Positions 6,696 through 13,336 of a stretch of 36,258 nt of DNA are shown one piece after another. Below the pieces are notes generated by a model, which did no database searches, had not been told where the DNA came from, and saw only the letters and a program-made list of their open reading frames with translations. A program made the position numbers and the translations under genes. Where the stretch lies: the IMG/VR virus record IMGVR_UViG_3300046005_001691, positions 1 to 36,258 of that record. One strand, 5' to 3'. The stretch is from a virus. Each line of letters starts with the position of its first letter. Positions within the stretch are counted from its first letter, which is position 1.

Positions 6696-7102
6696 GCGGC
6701 CACCTGTGAGCGTCTGGCGTTGCGTTCGGCGGTGTAGGGCACATAAGGGCCAGTCAGGCGCGGCTCGCCGTTGCGGCCCCGCGTTTCGAGGAAGCGCCCG
6801 AACCCGCCTTCAGCGAGGCAAGCGGCGGAATAGTCCTCGTCGCGGTTCGGTTCGGGAATCTCGTAAAGCCCGACAGTGCCGTTGCGGTCGTGCTGGCCTT
6901 GCGCCAACGCCGCCTCTTTAGCCGCCTGCGAACGCCGCACGCCAAGAACAAGAGCGCGGTTGCGAATAGCGTCGCGCGACACGTTCCAGGCCTTGGCCCA
7001 GCTCGTAATCATCTCGCTGGACGCATCCGCGTATTGCTCGCGCAGGATCGCGTCATGCTCGGCAAAAAACACGCGCCGCCGCTTTTCGGGGTAAGACCTC
7101 AT
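6692..7102 (-). CDS. Hypothetical protein with N-terminal Myb/HTH-like domain (136 aa)
   Basis: A 136-residue protein joined by 4-bp overlaps to both neighbours. Residues about 10-60 (FFAEHDAILREQYADAS, MITSWAKAWNVSRDAIRNRALVLG) follow the pattern of a SANT/Myb-like or GcrA-type HTH: acidic helix, tryptophan spacing, then a recognition helix ending in ALVLGV. The C-terminal part is rich in charged residues and aromatic-Pro segments (GLYEIPEP, GPYVPYT) and is probably unstructured. A DNA-binding accessory factor for the early operon is plausible; the exact function is unknown. Confidence 0.6.
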   Translation of the reverse strand: MRSYPEKRRRVFFAEHDAILREQYADASSEMITSWAKAWNVSRDAIRNRALVLGVRRSQAAKEAALAQGQHDRNGTVGLYEIPEPNRDEDYSAACLAEGGFGRFLETRGRNGEPRLTGPYVPYTAERNARRSQVAA

Positions 7103-7482
7103 GACCGCACCTCCACAGTTCCGTTGAGTTTCTTGCGCCGGGTCTTGTCGAAGCCGCGCGATTGCAGCTTCCGCCCGCTGTCGGTCTTGATGCCGAGATG
7201 TTTCTGACGCTTGCGGGCGACGTCGGCCTTCTGGCGAACGTCGGCGGCGGTCTTGGCCTTGTGCTTGTCCGACAGGGCCGGGGCTAGGTTCGCTTCCCGG
7301 TTCTCGCCGCCGTTAATCAGGGCGATGACGTGATCGGCTTCCCACTTCTCACCGGCTCGGATTTTTCGGCCTGAGATGTGGCAGACGCCGCCGTGAGCCT
7401 CGAACACGCGAAGCCGGACGCGGGGCGGAATAGCGGTGTCGGGCGTGGCGCCGATCCATTCAGGGACGCTGCGCCCCGTCAT
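7099..7482 (-). CDS. HNH endonuclease-family protein (127 aa)
   Basis: A compact HNH protein. GGVCHISGRKIRAGEKWEADH contains the first half of the ßßα-metal fold with the catalytic DH, followed by IALINGGENREANLAP (the conserved asparagine) and LSDKHKAKTAADV in place of the usual final His helix. The C-terminus is very basic (KKLNGTVEVRS preceded by KTRRK). The form is common in alphaproteobacterial phages, where it lies among early genes. It could be a nicking enzyme in recombination or replication, or a selfish element. Overlaps both neighbours by 4 bp. Confidence 0.8.
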   Translation of the reverse strand: MTGRSVPEWIGATPDTAIPPRVRLRVFEAHGGVCHISGRKIRAGEKWEADHVIALINGGENREANLAPALSDKHKAKTAADVRQKADVARKRQKHLGIKTDSGRKLQSRGFDKTRRKKLNGTVEVRS

Positions 7483-7811
7483 GCCCGGCGCTCCAGTTCG
7501 AGCATCCGGCGGACGGCCACGGCCAGCTTCCGGCGGGCGGCGGGATTACCGACCTGCACACGGCGAAGGCGCAGGGCATCGGCCACTAGCGCGTCATGCT
7601 CACGGCGGTTGGCCAGTGCGACCAGATCGGCCCCTAAAAGCTCCCCCGACGCGCTCGACTGCGCCGGGGGAAAGTTCAGGGAGGCTCCGCGAGGGAGTTC
7701 ACCGGACAGGCGAGTGCTAGTCGCCTCCGGGGTGTCTTGATTAGGGGGGACCAGCCGAAGCGGGTTAGCCTCTGACCTGTAGCGCCGAGGCGCGGGATTG
7801 GAGGCGGCCAT
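7479..7811 (-). CDS. Hypothetical protein, first after Cro-like gene (110 aa)
   Basis: A 110-residue protein whose start (7811) directly abuts the Cro-like stop. The N-terminal half is low complexity with Pro, Ser and Arg (likely disordered). The C-terminal half is a basic helical segment (VALANRREHDALVADALRLRR, then KLAVAVRRMLELERR). Its position is that of lambda cII or N-type early regulators, but nothing in the sequence identifies it as one. Function unknown. Confidence 0.55.
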   Translation of the reverse strand: MAASNPAPRRYRSEANPLRLVPPNQDTPEATSTRLSGELPRGASLNFPPAQSSASGELLGADLVALANRREHDALVADALRLRRVQVGNPAARRKLAVAVRRMLELERRA

Positions 7812-8033
7812 CTAGGCGGCGTCCCTTGCTCGCGCAGGACGCTCAGCGGCAGCGTTTGCGAGTTCGTCCAGTGTGGCGAGGCCGGTATCGCAAAACGCCT
7901 TCCAGTGTTCCGCTGGAATGCTGTTCCGCTGGCGCCAGGAGGTGACAGTATGGACCGAAACGACATTCCCGATCTTGTCGAGGATCGCCGCTGCGGTGCC
8001 CGCTCGCTTGATGATGTCAGCATGTGTTGTCAT
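7812..8033 (-). CDS. Cro-like helix-turn-helix regulator
   Basis: A 73-residue protein transcribed away from the CI-type repressor. The HTH covers about residues 5-45 (ADIIKRAGTAAAILDKIGN, VSVHTVTSWRQRNSIPAEHW). The N-terminal A-G-x-x-x-x-x-x-L and W-R-Q-R-N-S-I-P segment fit the small YdaS/carph-isopro-type regulators found in Caulobacterales and other alphaproteobacteria. It probably binds the TATGC-N5-GCATA operators and represses its own promoter and the repressor gene. Its ATG lies only eight bases beyond the -10 box, so its mRNA has at most a few leader bases. Confidence 0.82.
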   Translation of the reverse strand: MTTHADIIKRAGTAAAILDKIGNVVSVHTVTSWRQRNSIPAEHWKAFCDTGLATLDELANAAAERPARARDAA

Positions 8034-8041
8034 GGCTAAGC

Positions 8042-8070
8042 ACTATGCATCGCGCATAGCGTTAACGCAA
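8042..8070 (-). promoter_or_regulatory. Leftward early promoter (PR equivalent)
   Basis: On the minus strand: -35 TTGCGT (8065-8070), a 17-base spacer, -10 CATAGT (8042-8047). It uses the same -10 and spacer length as the promoter at 8991-9019. A perfect operator overlaps the spacer and -10. Transcription would start about 8034-8036, essentially at the Cro-like ATG (8033), giving a leaderless or nearly leaderless message. Confidence 0.7.
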
Positions 8071-8109
8071 GGCGAAACGCATAATGAGTTGTTATATGCG
8101 TGCGAAATG
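8044..8109. promoter_or_regulatory. Operator array OR: TATGC-N5-GCATA sites spaced 25-26 bp
   Basis: One perfect palindromic site lies at 8044-8058. A partial site with an intact right half is at 8069-8083, and another with an intact left half is at 8095-8109, overlapping the repressor start. Centres are 25 and 26 bp apart. A CATAAT (8080-8085), matching five of six bases of a -10 for rightward transcription of the repressor, overlaps the second site, with no good -35. That is as expected for a promoter needing activation by bound repressor. Confidence 0.6.
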
Positions 8110-8910
8110 TTCAGTTCCGCCGCCCGCCTGAAAGCCGCCCGCATAGCCGCGCGATTTGAAACAGCGCCAGCGGCGGCGGACGCTATGGGCATTCCCCAGC
8201 AGACCTACATGGCCCACGAGAATGGCAGTCGTGGGTTCACAAAGTCAGCTGAACGCTACGCCAAGATGTTTAAGGTAACGCCCGAGTGGCTGCTATTCGG
8301 CACCGGAACGGGGGCGAAAATGACCCCTCCTCCGACAAAATCGCCAGACGACGGAAGGCCGATTCCCGCTGCGGAAATGCGGCTTTGGGTCAAAAGTGGA
8401 CCGGTAAGCCGCGAAAAACGCCCACAAGCCGCCTTGCGCAGCGTACCCATAATGGGTGAAGTTGCCGCCGGAGTTTGGCGGGAGACCGGCGTGAGTGCGA
8501 CGATTGACGCTAGCGAAAGCCTTTCGGTTGACGTGCCGGGCTATGAAAGAGCGGCGCTCTGGGCGCTTCGCGTCGCCGGGCCGTCGATGGACCTCCTTTA
8601 TCCCCCTGGACGATATGTCATCGTCGCCTCGCCTGCGGAGGCCGGGCTTCGTGTCGGCGATCACGTCGTGTGCGAACGCCAGCAAAACGGGCTTATCGAG
8701 ATCACGCTTAAAGAGCTGATGACGATTGACGGCAAGAACGCGCTAATGCCGCGCAGTTCGCACCCGGATTATCAGGAGCCGTTCATCCTCTCTGCTGCTG
8801 GCGACTATGACCAGACGGCCCCAAAGATTATCGGCGTTGTTGTCGCGGACTACGCCCGACGCGAGCGCCCGCCGATTCTGTTTTCGCCGGTCACGGACGA
8901 CGACGCCTAG
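8107..8910 (+). CDS. CI-type prophage repressor with S24 (LexA-like) peptidase domain
   Basis: A 267-residue repressor that maintains lysogeny and is inactivated by RecA-stimulated self-cleavage. Start chosen at 8107 (MFSSAARLKAARI) because the HTH begins there; a longer reading from 7873 would run through the operators and the Cro gene. Residues 5-65 are an HTH (ADAMGIPQQTYMAHENGSRG). The linker is about 70-110. The cleavage site is Ala121-Gly122 in GEVAAGVW. The catalytic serine is Ser160 (AGPSMD) and the lysine is Lys202 (EITLKEL), in the spacing expected of LexA/CI peptidases. There is no Shine-Dalgarno sequence upstream. The protein presumably binds the operators on both sides of its gene. 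Confidence 0.93.
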   Translation: MFSSAARLKAARIAARFETAPAAADAMGIPQQTYMAHENGSRGFTKSAERYAKMFKVTPEWLLFGTGTGAKMTPPPTKSPDDGRPIPAAEMRLWVKSGPVSREKRPQAALRSVPIMGEVAAGVWRETGVSATIDASESLSVDVPGYERAALWALRVAGPSMDLLYPPGRYVIVASPAEAGLRVGDHVVCERQQNGLIEITLKELMTIDGKNALMPRSSHPDYQEPFILSAAGDYDQTAPKIIGVVVADYARRERPPILFSPVTDDDA

Positions 8911-8977
8911 CGGCCATGCCGCCCTCACCCCAATAACTTCCGCTTTCGCATAGCCGCGAAAACAAGTCGCGCGCTGC

Positions 8978-9019
8978 TATGCGTTTTGCGTTGACACCGT
9001 GTTATGCGTTGCGCATAGT
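8978..9019 (+). promoter_or_regulatory. Rightward early promoter (PL equivalent) with two operators
   Basis: Consensus -35 TTGACA (8991-8996), a 17-base spacer and -10 CATAGT (9014-9019). A perfect operator TATGC-N5-GCATA spans 9003-9017. A second site with a perfect left half spans 8978-8992 and overlaps the -35. Centres are 25 bp apart. Bound repressor would cover both promoter boxes. Transcription would start near 9026 and reach the first gene (9044), which has GGGAG as ribosome site. Confidence 0.8.
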
Positions 9020-9043
9020 GTTTCCACAAACGGGAGACACCCC

Positions 9044-9325
9044 ATGCAGACCGCGACCATCAGTTTTGAAGTCGAAGTGATCGTCGAAGCCCTCGACCGT
9101 CACGCGGAAGCCGAGATCACCGAGATCGGCCTGATCGTCTATGACCGCGCCGCCCCGATTGGCCTGCGTCACAAGACGACGCGCATGGTTCCGGTTTCGC
9201 CGGAGCTGTCGGCGCTGATCCTTCAGCACTTCCTGTCGGAAGCCGAGGACGCCCTCGCCGAAGCCGACACCGACCACGCCGAACAGGCAGCGGAACACCG
9301 CTGGGAAATGGCGAGCGGTCGATGA
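9044..9325 (+). CDS. Hypothetical protein, first gene of rightward early operon (93 aa)
   Basis: A 93-residue acidic protein starting at 9044 (MQTATISFEVEVIVE), with GGGAG six to ten bases upstream and about 18 bases after the predicted transcription start. The N-terminal half alternates hydrophobic residues as beta strands; the C-terminal half is an acidic helix (EAEDALAEADTDHAEQAAEH). First-position genes in such operons are often antitermination or anti-host-defence factors. A DNA-mimic role could be suspected from the acidic tail, but nothing identifies it. Confidence 0.7.
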   Translation: MQTATISFEVEVIVEALDRHAEAEITEIGLIVYDRAAPIGLRHKTTRMVPVSPELSALILQHFLSEAEDALAEADTDHAEQAAEHRWEMASGR

Positions 9326-9423
9326 GCATTCGCACCCGCGCCCTCCTCATCCTCGCGCTGGCCTGTGTGTCATGGGCCGCGCTGGTCGGGCTGTACGTCA
9401 CGAGCATGGGGGCCGCGCAATGA
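9322..9423 (+). CDS. Tiny membrane protein (33 aa)
   Basis: A 33-residue reading frame with ATGA overlaps at both ends (9322-9325 and 9420-9423). After a basic start (MSIRTR) almost the whole length is one hydrophobic segment (LLILALACVSWAALVGLYV). The strict overlap linkage and clean membrane segment support a real small gene. Function unknown; small early membrane proteins in temperate phages include superinfection-exclusion factors. Confidence 0.55.
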   Translation: MSIRTRALLILALACVSWAALVGLYVTSMGAAQ

Positions 9424-9506
9424 CCCGCCCCAGCCGCTCCGCCGCCAACTACCTCACCGTCGTGCTGCTCGTTTGGGCGGCGCTCATCTGGATGATCGTC
9501 TCGTGA
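9420..9506 (+). CDS. Tiny membrane protein (28 aa)
   Basis: A 28-residue frame starting at 9420, overlapping the previous stop by 4 bp and the next gene's GTG by 4 bp. It has a short polar start with two arginines (MTRPSRSAANY) followed by one membrane segment (LTVVLLVWAALIWMIV). It resembles its 33-residue neighbour in design (positive inside, single helix, Trp-Ala-Ala-Leu shared), so the pair may act together. Function unknown. Confidence 0.5.
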   Translation: MTRPSRSAANYLTVVLLVWAALIWMIVS

Positions 9507-10153
9507 CGAAACTTACACCTGATGAAATAGCCGACAAACTGGCGCGCTATAGTCGCCTAAACCCGGCGACCGGCTGCCTGGAATGGCAGCGCGGCGGTCA
9601 CAACGGCTACGGACAGGTCTGCGTAGGCGGCGGGGAAGTTAGGCCCGCTCATCGCGCCGCCTATGAGATTGTTCACGGCCCCGTTGATCGGGCGCTACAC
9701 ATTGATCACCTCTGCCGAAACCCGAGCTGCATAAACGTCCAGCACCTAGAGGCGGTGACGCCGCGCGAGAATACTCTTCGGGGAATTGGACCGGCAGCGC
9801 GGAACGCTCGCAAGACGCACTGCAAAAATGGGCACGAACTTGCTCCGCCTAACCTGATCGCTCATCCGACGGCGCGCCTCTGCAAGACCTGCATCATGGG
9901 TCGCAAGGCGGAAAAGCGACGTCAGGAAGGGGCGCGGCAAGTTCGGGCGCGGCTGTCCGACGAGATCGCTCTCGAAATCCTACACGCATATGATCCCGTT
10001 GCGCGTAGTCGAAACCGCCCTACCGCCAACAGCACTAAAGACTTGGCGCGGCGATACGGCTTAACGCCCTCTGTCGTGCAGGCCCTCGTCTCTGGCAAGC
10101 GATACAAGCACTTGCCGCGACCTTCCTCTCTGGTTTGTGAGGCCAGCCAATGA
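9503..10153 (+). CDS. HNH homing-type endonuclease with C-terminal HTH (216 aa)
   Basis: Start is GTG at 9503, overlapping the previous stop (GTGA). The N-terminal domain is an HNH_3-type nuclease: GCLEWQRGGHNGYGQV, AHRAAYEIVHGPVDRA, HIDHLCRNPSCINVQHLEAV, with the catalytic His in HIDH and Asn in NVQHL. A zinc-ribbon-like CKNGHEL...CKTC follows at about 110-135. The C-terminus carries an HTH (DLARRYGLTPSVVQALVSGKRY). The combination is typical of free-standing phage homing endonucleases, which cut alleles lacking them; recruitment for phage DNA processing is the alternative. It is related in plan to 11280-11783. Confidence 0.85.
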   Translation: MTKLTPDEIADKLARYSRLNPATGCLEWQRGGHNGYGQVCVGGGEVRPAHRAAYEIVHGPVDRALHIDHLCRNPSCINVQHLEAVTPRENTLRGIGPAARNARKTHCKNGHELAPPNLIAHPTARLCKTCIMGRKAEKRRQEGARQVRARLSDEIALEILHAYDPVARSRNRPTANSTKDLARRYGLTPSVVQALVSGKRYKHLPRPSSLVCEASQ

Positions 10154-10452
10154 CCATCCTCGATTGGTCGCCCATCAACAGAACCCCGCGCGCTTCCCAG
10201 CAAGAACGCGCGAGCAGGGAGGACGCGGCACGCCCCCCCGTCGTGTCCTCCCGACCCCTCACCGGCTCACTGGCCGACTATGACGACCTCGCCGAAGCCG
10301 TGGACCGCTACCGCTCGACGTGGGGCCGCCCGGCATACGAGGCCATGAGAGACGCTGCGACCCGATGCGGGATGCCGCAGGGCGAGCCGCCGCTGTCGTG
10401 GTCCGTCCGCCGGGTCAACACCTACCGCAACATGATGGAGAGCGCGTCGTGA
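10150..10452 (+). CDS. Hypothetical protein (100 aa)
   Basis: A 100-residue protein linked by 4-bp overlaps at both ends. The N-terminal third is Arg/Pro/Ser-rich and probably disordered. The rest is helical (DDLAEAVDRYRSTWGRPAYE, MRDAATRCGMP, WSVRRVNTYRNMM). No catalytic motif seen. The C-terminal pattern could be a small DNA- or protein-binding domain. Function unknown. Confidence 0.6.
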   Translation: MTILDWSPINRTPRASQQERASREDAARPPVVSSRPLTGSLADYDDLAEAVDRYRSTWGRPAYEAMRDAATRCGMPQGEPPLSWSVRRVNTYRNMMESAS

Positions 10453-10628
10453 ACCCGTCCAGCTACCCCGACCAGATCGGAGGCCCTGACGCCTGCCTAG
10501 TCGCGGCGACTTGCCCCGATTGCAGCGAGCCGATCCCCACCGGGCGCCCCTTCGAAGTCATGGCCGCCGAGGACCACGACGGATCGCCCTGTCCTGACTG
10601 TCAATTTATGAATGGAGCGCCGGTATGA
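10449..10628 (+). CDS. Small zinc-ribbon protein (59 aa)
   Basis: Start is GTG at 10449 (VNPSSYPDQIGG), overlapping the previous stop by 4 bp; an upstream ATG reading at 10320 lies wholly inside the previous gene. Two CxxC pairs (ATCPDCSEP and SPCPDCQF, about 31 residues apart) form a four-cysteine zinc ribbon, likely a nucleic-acid or protein-binding knuckle. Small proteins like this are common in phage early regions. It overlaps the next ATG by 4 bp. Confidence 0.6.
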   Translation: MNPSSYPDQIGGPDACLVAATCPDCSEPIPTGRPFEVMAAEDHDGSPCPDCQFMNGAPV

Positions 10629-11077
10629 AAGCCGAAGACCTGACCATCGCCGAAGCCCGAGCGGCTTTCCGGTCCCTCAGTGCGGAAATCAATCCGCGCG
10701 CTGACGTCTTCGTCAGCGTTAACGGCGGAACGACCGGCTCCGATCTTCGCGCCACCGTCTACCCCGAAGGCATGACCCGTTCGGCCAGCTTCCCGATTTT
10801 TGGCGACACATGGCGCGAGCTTCTGGATGCCGCCCGGTCTGAGTGGGCGAAAAGGTCCGCGACCTACAACGCCGCGACCATTCGAGCGATGGCGCTGAAG
10901 ATCATCGAAGTCACCGCCGACATTGGCGAGTGCACCGACCGCGCCTTGCGAGCCGACTTCGGCCTGGGCGACGTTGAGCGGTTTGCCGAGGCTGCTGCGG
11001 AGCAGGCCAACGCGCTCGCTGCTGGTGGCCCCTTCTCGGTCACGATCACCAGTGGTGCGAACGCGAGGGCGGTATGA
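10625..11077 (+). CDS. Hypothetical protein (150 aa)
   Basis: A 150-residue protein in the early operon with 4-bp overlaps on both sides. The N-terminal half shows beta strands (ADVFVSVNGGTTGSDLRATVYP), then a helix (DTWRELLDAARSEWAKRS). The second half is helical (AATIRAMALKIIEVTADIG, VERFAEAAAEQANAL). I do not recognise the family. The overall plan is like small phage proteins that modulate host factors, but no function is claimed. Confidence 0.65.
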   Translation: MKAEDLTIAEARAAFRSLSAEINPRADVFVSVNGGTTGSDLRATVYPEGMTRSASFPIFGDTWRELLDAARSEWAKRSATYNAATIRAMALKIIEVTADIGECTDRALRADFGLGDVERFAEAAAEQANALAAGGPFSVTITSGANARAV

Positions 11078-11283
11078 GCGAGCCCGCCCCCTGCTACCGC
11101 ATCGTCATCCCGAACACCGGCCACGTCATTGAGGCTGTTGAGGTGTTCGCCAGGGCGAAACAGCGCGCCGAGTGGCATCGCAACCGCCTCGATCATCCGA
11201 CGTACCCGGCTCAAGTCATTGTCCAGCGTGTCGGGCCTGATGGCCGGGCGCGGAAGGTCTGGCCGCAAGGGGCGAGCGCGTGA
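11074..11283 (+). CDS. Hypothetical protein (69 aa)
   Basis: A 69-residue basic protein (MSEPAPCYRIVIPNTGHVIEA...), start at 11074 overlapping the previous stop by 4 bp. It looks like a small alpha-beta domain: strand (CYRIVIPN), strand (HVIEAVEVF), helix (RAKQRAEWHRNRL), strand (AQVIVQRV). Its end overlaps the GTG of the next gene (GTGA). No function assigned. Confidence 0.6.
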   Translation: MSEPAPCYRIVIPNTGHVIEAVEVFARAKQRAEWHRNRLDHPTYPAQVIVQRVGPDGRARKVWPQGASA

Positions 11284-11783
11284 GTGCGAAGCCGACATTT
11301 ATAGATCGGGTTGAGTTTGACCTGAATTGCGGCTGTTGGCTTTGGGCTTACGGCGGGCGCACAAGTGACGGTTACGGCAAGTTCCAGCACGAGAAGAAAA
11401 CCCTTCTCGCTCACCGCGTGTCGTGGATGCTGCACCGGGGCGAAATCCCGAACGGGCATAGCGTCTGCCACCGCTGCGACACCCCGGCTTGCGTAAACCC
11501 GGCCCACCTGTTCACCGCCAGCCACGCGGACAACATGGCGGACATGAGGGCTAAGGGCCGGGCCGACCGTAAGCACGGCGCCCGGAATGGCCGCGCCAAA
11601 TTGTCGAACGATCAAGCGATGGAAATGCTGACCCTTTCAAAAATGGGTCTGTTTTCTAAGCGCCAAATTGCCCGGTCCTACGGCGTAGCGGACTCGACCG
11701 TTGCCCGCGTGATCAACGGCGAAACCTTCTCACACCTCATTCATTCCCGCGCTCTTATCGAGGCATCCCATGCGAACGTCTGA
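11280..11783 (+). CDS. Second HNH homing-type endonuclease with C-terminal HTH (167 aa)
   Basis: Start is GTG at 11280. It has the same plan as 9503-10153: CGCWLWAYGGRTSDGYGKF, AHRVSWMLHRGEIPNG, then VCHRCDTPACVNPAHLFTA with the HNH_3 core, DNMADMRAKGR, and a C-terminal HTH (RQIARSYGVADSTVARVINGE). The zinc-ribbon insertion of the other copy is missing. The two are likely distant paralogues. It overlaps the ERF gene by 14 bp. Homing or recombination nuclease are the two options. Confidence 0.85.
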   Translation: MSAKPTFIDRVEFDLNCGCWLWAYGGRTSDGYGKFQHEKKTLLAHRVSWMLHRGEIPNGHSVCHRCDTPACVNPAHLFTASHADNMADMRAKGRADRKHGARNGRAKLSNDQAMEMLTLSKMGLFSKRQIARSYGVADSTVARVINGETFSHLIHSRALIEASHANV

Positions 11784-12423
11784 ATCCATAAAGGCCCTGG
11801 CGCCTGCCCTGACCGCTGCCCTTGGCAAGCTGGAGGGCGCGGCGAAGACCGCCAAGAACCCGCACTTTAAGAACACCTACGCCGACCTTGCGTCAGTCGT
11901 GGATGCCAGCCGGTCAATCCTCGCAGAGAGCGACCTCGCCGTGATGCAGTCGCCGGGCTTGATCGTGGAAGGCCGCCTGCAACTGTTCACCCGCATCATC
12001 CACAAGTCGGGCGAATGGATCGAGGGCGAATTTCACATGCCCCTCGCCAAGTCAGATCCGCAGGCCACGCTTGCCACGCTGACCTATGCCCGGCGCGGCG
12101 CCTTGATGGCTATTCTCGGCATCCCGGCAGTTGATGATGACGGCGAAACGGCAGTGGGCAGGGGAACGGATACCGCAGCCAGCGGGCCGCGTCAGGCCCC
12201 GCCCGTGACCGCCAAGCCCGCCCCGCAGCCGACGTTGGCCGAGCGCGCCAACCGCCTCGCCGCGACGCTGGAAGCCGCCAAGACGCAAGACGACCTCCGC
12301 CGCACCTTTGACCGCGCGGCGGGCCTGTGTGCCGATCTGGACGCCGCCGACCCCGAGCGCCTGGTTGAATTGACCGCGCTTTATGAGCGGCTGTTCCTCG
12401 CGCTTGAACAGGTGGCGGCATGA
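11770..12423 (+). CDS. erf: ERF-family single-strand annealing protein
   Basis: A 217-residue recombinase of the ERF family, which anneals complementary single strands during phage recombination and circularisation. The N-terminal 115 residues carry the family pattern: LAPALTAALGKLEGAAKTAKNPHFKNTYADL split over residues 8-38, then VVDASRSILAESDLAVMQSP, LFTRIIHKSGEWIEGEF, and YARRGALMAILGIPAVDDDGE, in which G-I-x-x-x-x-D-D-D-G is diagnostic. A Pro/Ala linker separates a helical C-terminal tail that may recruit SSB. It sits with Gp157- and NinB-like genes, which supports a recombination module. Confidence 0.92.
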   Translation: MRTSESIKALAPALTAALGKLEGAAKTAKNPHFKNTYADLASVVDASRSILAESDLAVMQSPGLIVEGRLQLFTRIIHKSGEWIEGEFHMPLAKSDPQATLATLTYARRGALMAILGIPAVDDDGETAVGRGTDTAASGPRQAPPVTAKPAPQPTLAERANRLAATLEAAKTQDDLRRTFDRAAGLCADLDAADPERLVELTALYERLFLALEQVAA

Positions 12424-12935
12424 GCGCGGCGCCGTACCTCGACCGCCACACCATCACCGCCAAGGGCCTAGCCGACGCCTTGCGCGAGGGCGGGTTTGCC
12501 GACGACGAGGATCTGATCCTCGACACGCTGGAAGGCGAGACCGACGCGATGGAGGCAGTTAGCCGCCTCCTCCGCTGGATGAACGAACGGCAGGCCACGG
12601 CCCAGAGCCTCAAGGCGCTAGAAGCCGACTACGCCGCCCGGCGTAAGCGGTTCGAGGAGGCGGTTAAATCCGCTCGCGGCGCCCTTGCCCGGTTCATGGA
12701 CGAAACCGGCCTGACGAAGATCGAACGGCCCGAGGCGACGCTATCCATGCGGCAGGGCTCGCCGTCCGTCATCTACCCGGCGGACCTGGACCCCGAAACC
12801 CTGCCCGAGAAGTTCCGCCGCTGGACCTGCGAAGCCGATAAGGCCGCGATTAAAGACGCCATGCTGGCCGGTGAAGACGTGCCGGGCCTGACGCTTTCCA
12901 ACGGCGGAACCTCGCTTGCGGTGCGCGTGAAGTAA
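12420..12935 (+). CDS. Gp157-family (Siphovirus Gp157-like) protein
   Basis: A 171-residue protein starting at 12420 (ATGA overlap). The middle is a long coiled coil (AQSLKALEADYAARRKRFEE, then AVKSARGALARFMDETGLTK), followed by a beta-rich end (IERPEATLSMRQGSP, LPEKFRRWTCEADKAAIKDAM, GLTLSNGGTSLAVR). This is the plan of the Gp157 family, linked in Streptococcus thermophilus phage to resistance and often found beside single-strand annealing proteins. A helper role in recombination is likely; the mechanism is not known to me. Confidence 0.82.
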   Translation: MSAAPYLDRHTITAKGLADALREGGFADDEDLILDTLEGETDAMEAVSRLLRWMNERQATAQSLKALEADYAARRKRFEEAVKSARGALARFMDETGLTKIERPEATLSMRQGSPSVIYPADLDPETLPEKFRRWTCEADKAAIKDAMLAGEDVPGLTLSNGGTSLAVRVK

Positions 12936-13336
12936 TGTCCCGCCCCCTCGTCATCCTAAACACCAAGGCCAACCGGCAGACCGCCGCCAACTGGTGCATG
13001 AACGCCCCGGAGGGAACGCAGGTCGAGTTTCGCGAGCGCCTTCGGACGGACGATCAAAATAAAAAAATGTGGGCAAGCCTTACTGACCTCGCCCGCCAGC
13101 GCCCGTTCCACAACGGCGTCAAGATGAGCCCCGACACCTACAAGGCGATGCTCATGCACGCTTTAGGCCATGAGACGCGGTTTATCCCGACCCTGGACGG
13201 CGACGGCGTGTTTCCGCTGGGGTTCCGCTCCTCGCGGCTGACCATCCCCGAGATGAGCGACCTCCTGGAACTCCTCCACGCCTTCGCCGCTCGTGAAGGC
13301 CTCACCCTATCCAAACAGACGGAGGCGGCAGCGTGA
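12935..13336 (+). CDS. NinB-like recombination protein
   Basis: A 133-residue protein whose start shares one base with the previous stop (TAATG). It shows the NinB pattern: VEFRERLRTDDQNKKMWASL near residues 30-50 (R-T-x-x-Q-N-x-x-M-W is characteristic), then LTDLARQRPFHNGVKMSPD, YKAMLMHALGHE, and RSSRLTIPEMSDLLELLHAF. In lambda NinB (Orf) binds single-stranded DNA and SSB and replaces RecFOR functions. Neighbouring ERF fits. Confidence 0.87.
   Translation: MSRPLVILNTKANRQTAANWCMNAPEGTQVEFRERLRTDDQNKKMWASLTDLARQRPFHNGVKMSPDTYKAMLMHALGHETRFIPTLDGDGVFPLGFRSSRLTIPEMSDLLELLHAFAAREGLTLSKQTEAAA

Noticed and set aside
7873-8106. Longer start for the CI repressor
   Set aside because: The extra 78 codons run antisense to the Cro-like gene and through both promoter boxes and the operators. 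The HTH begins right at the ATG at 8107.
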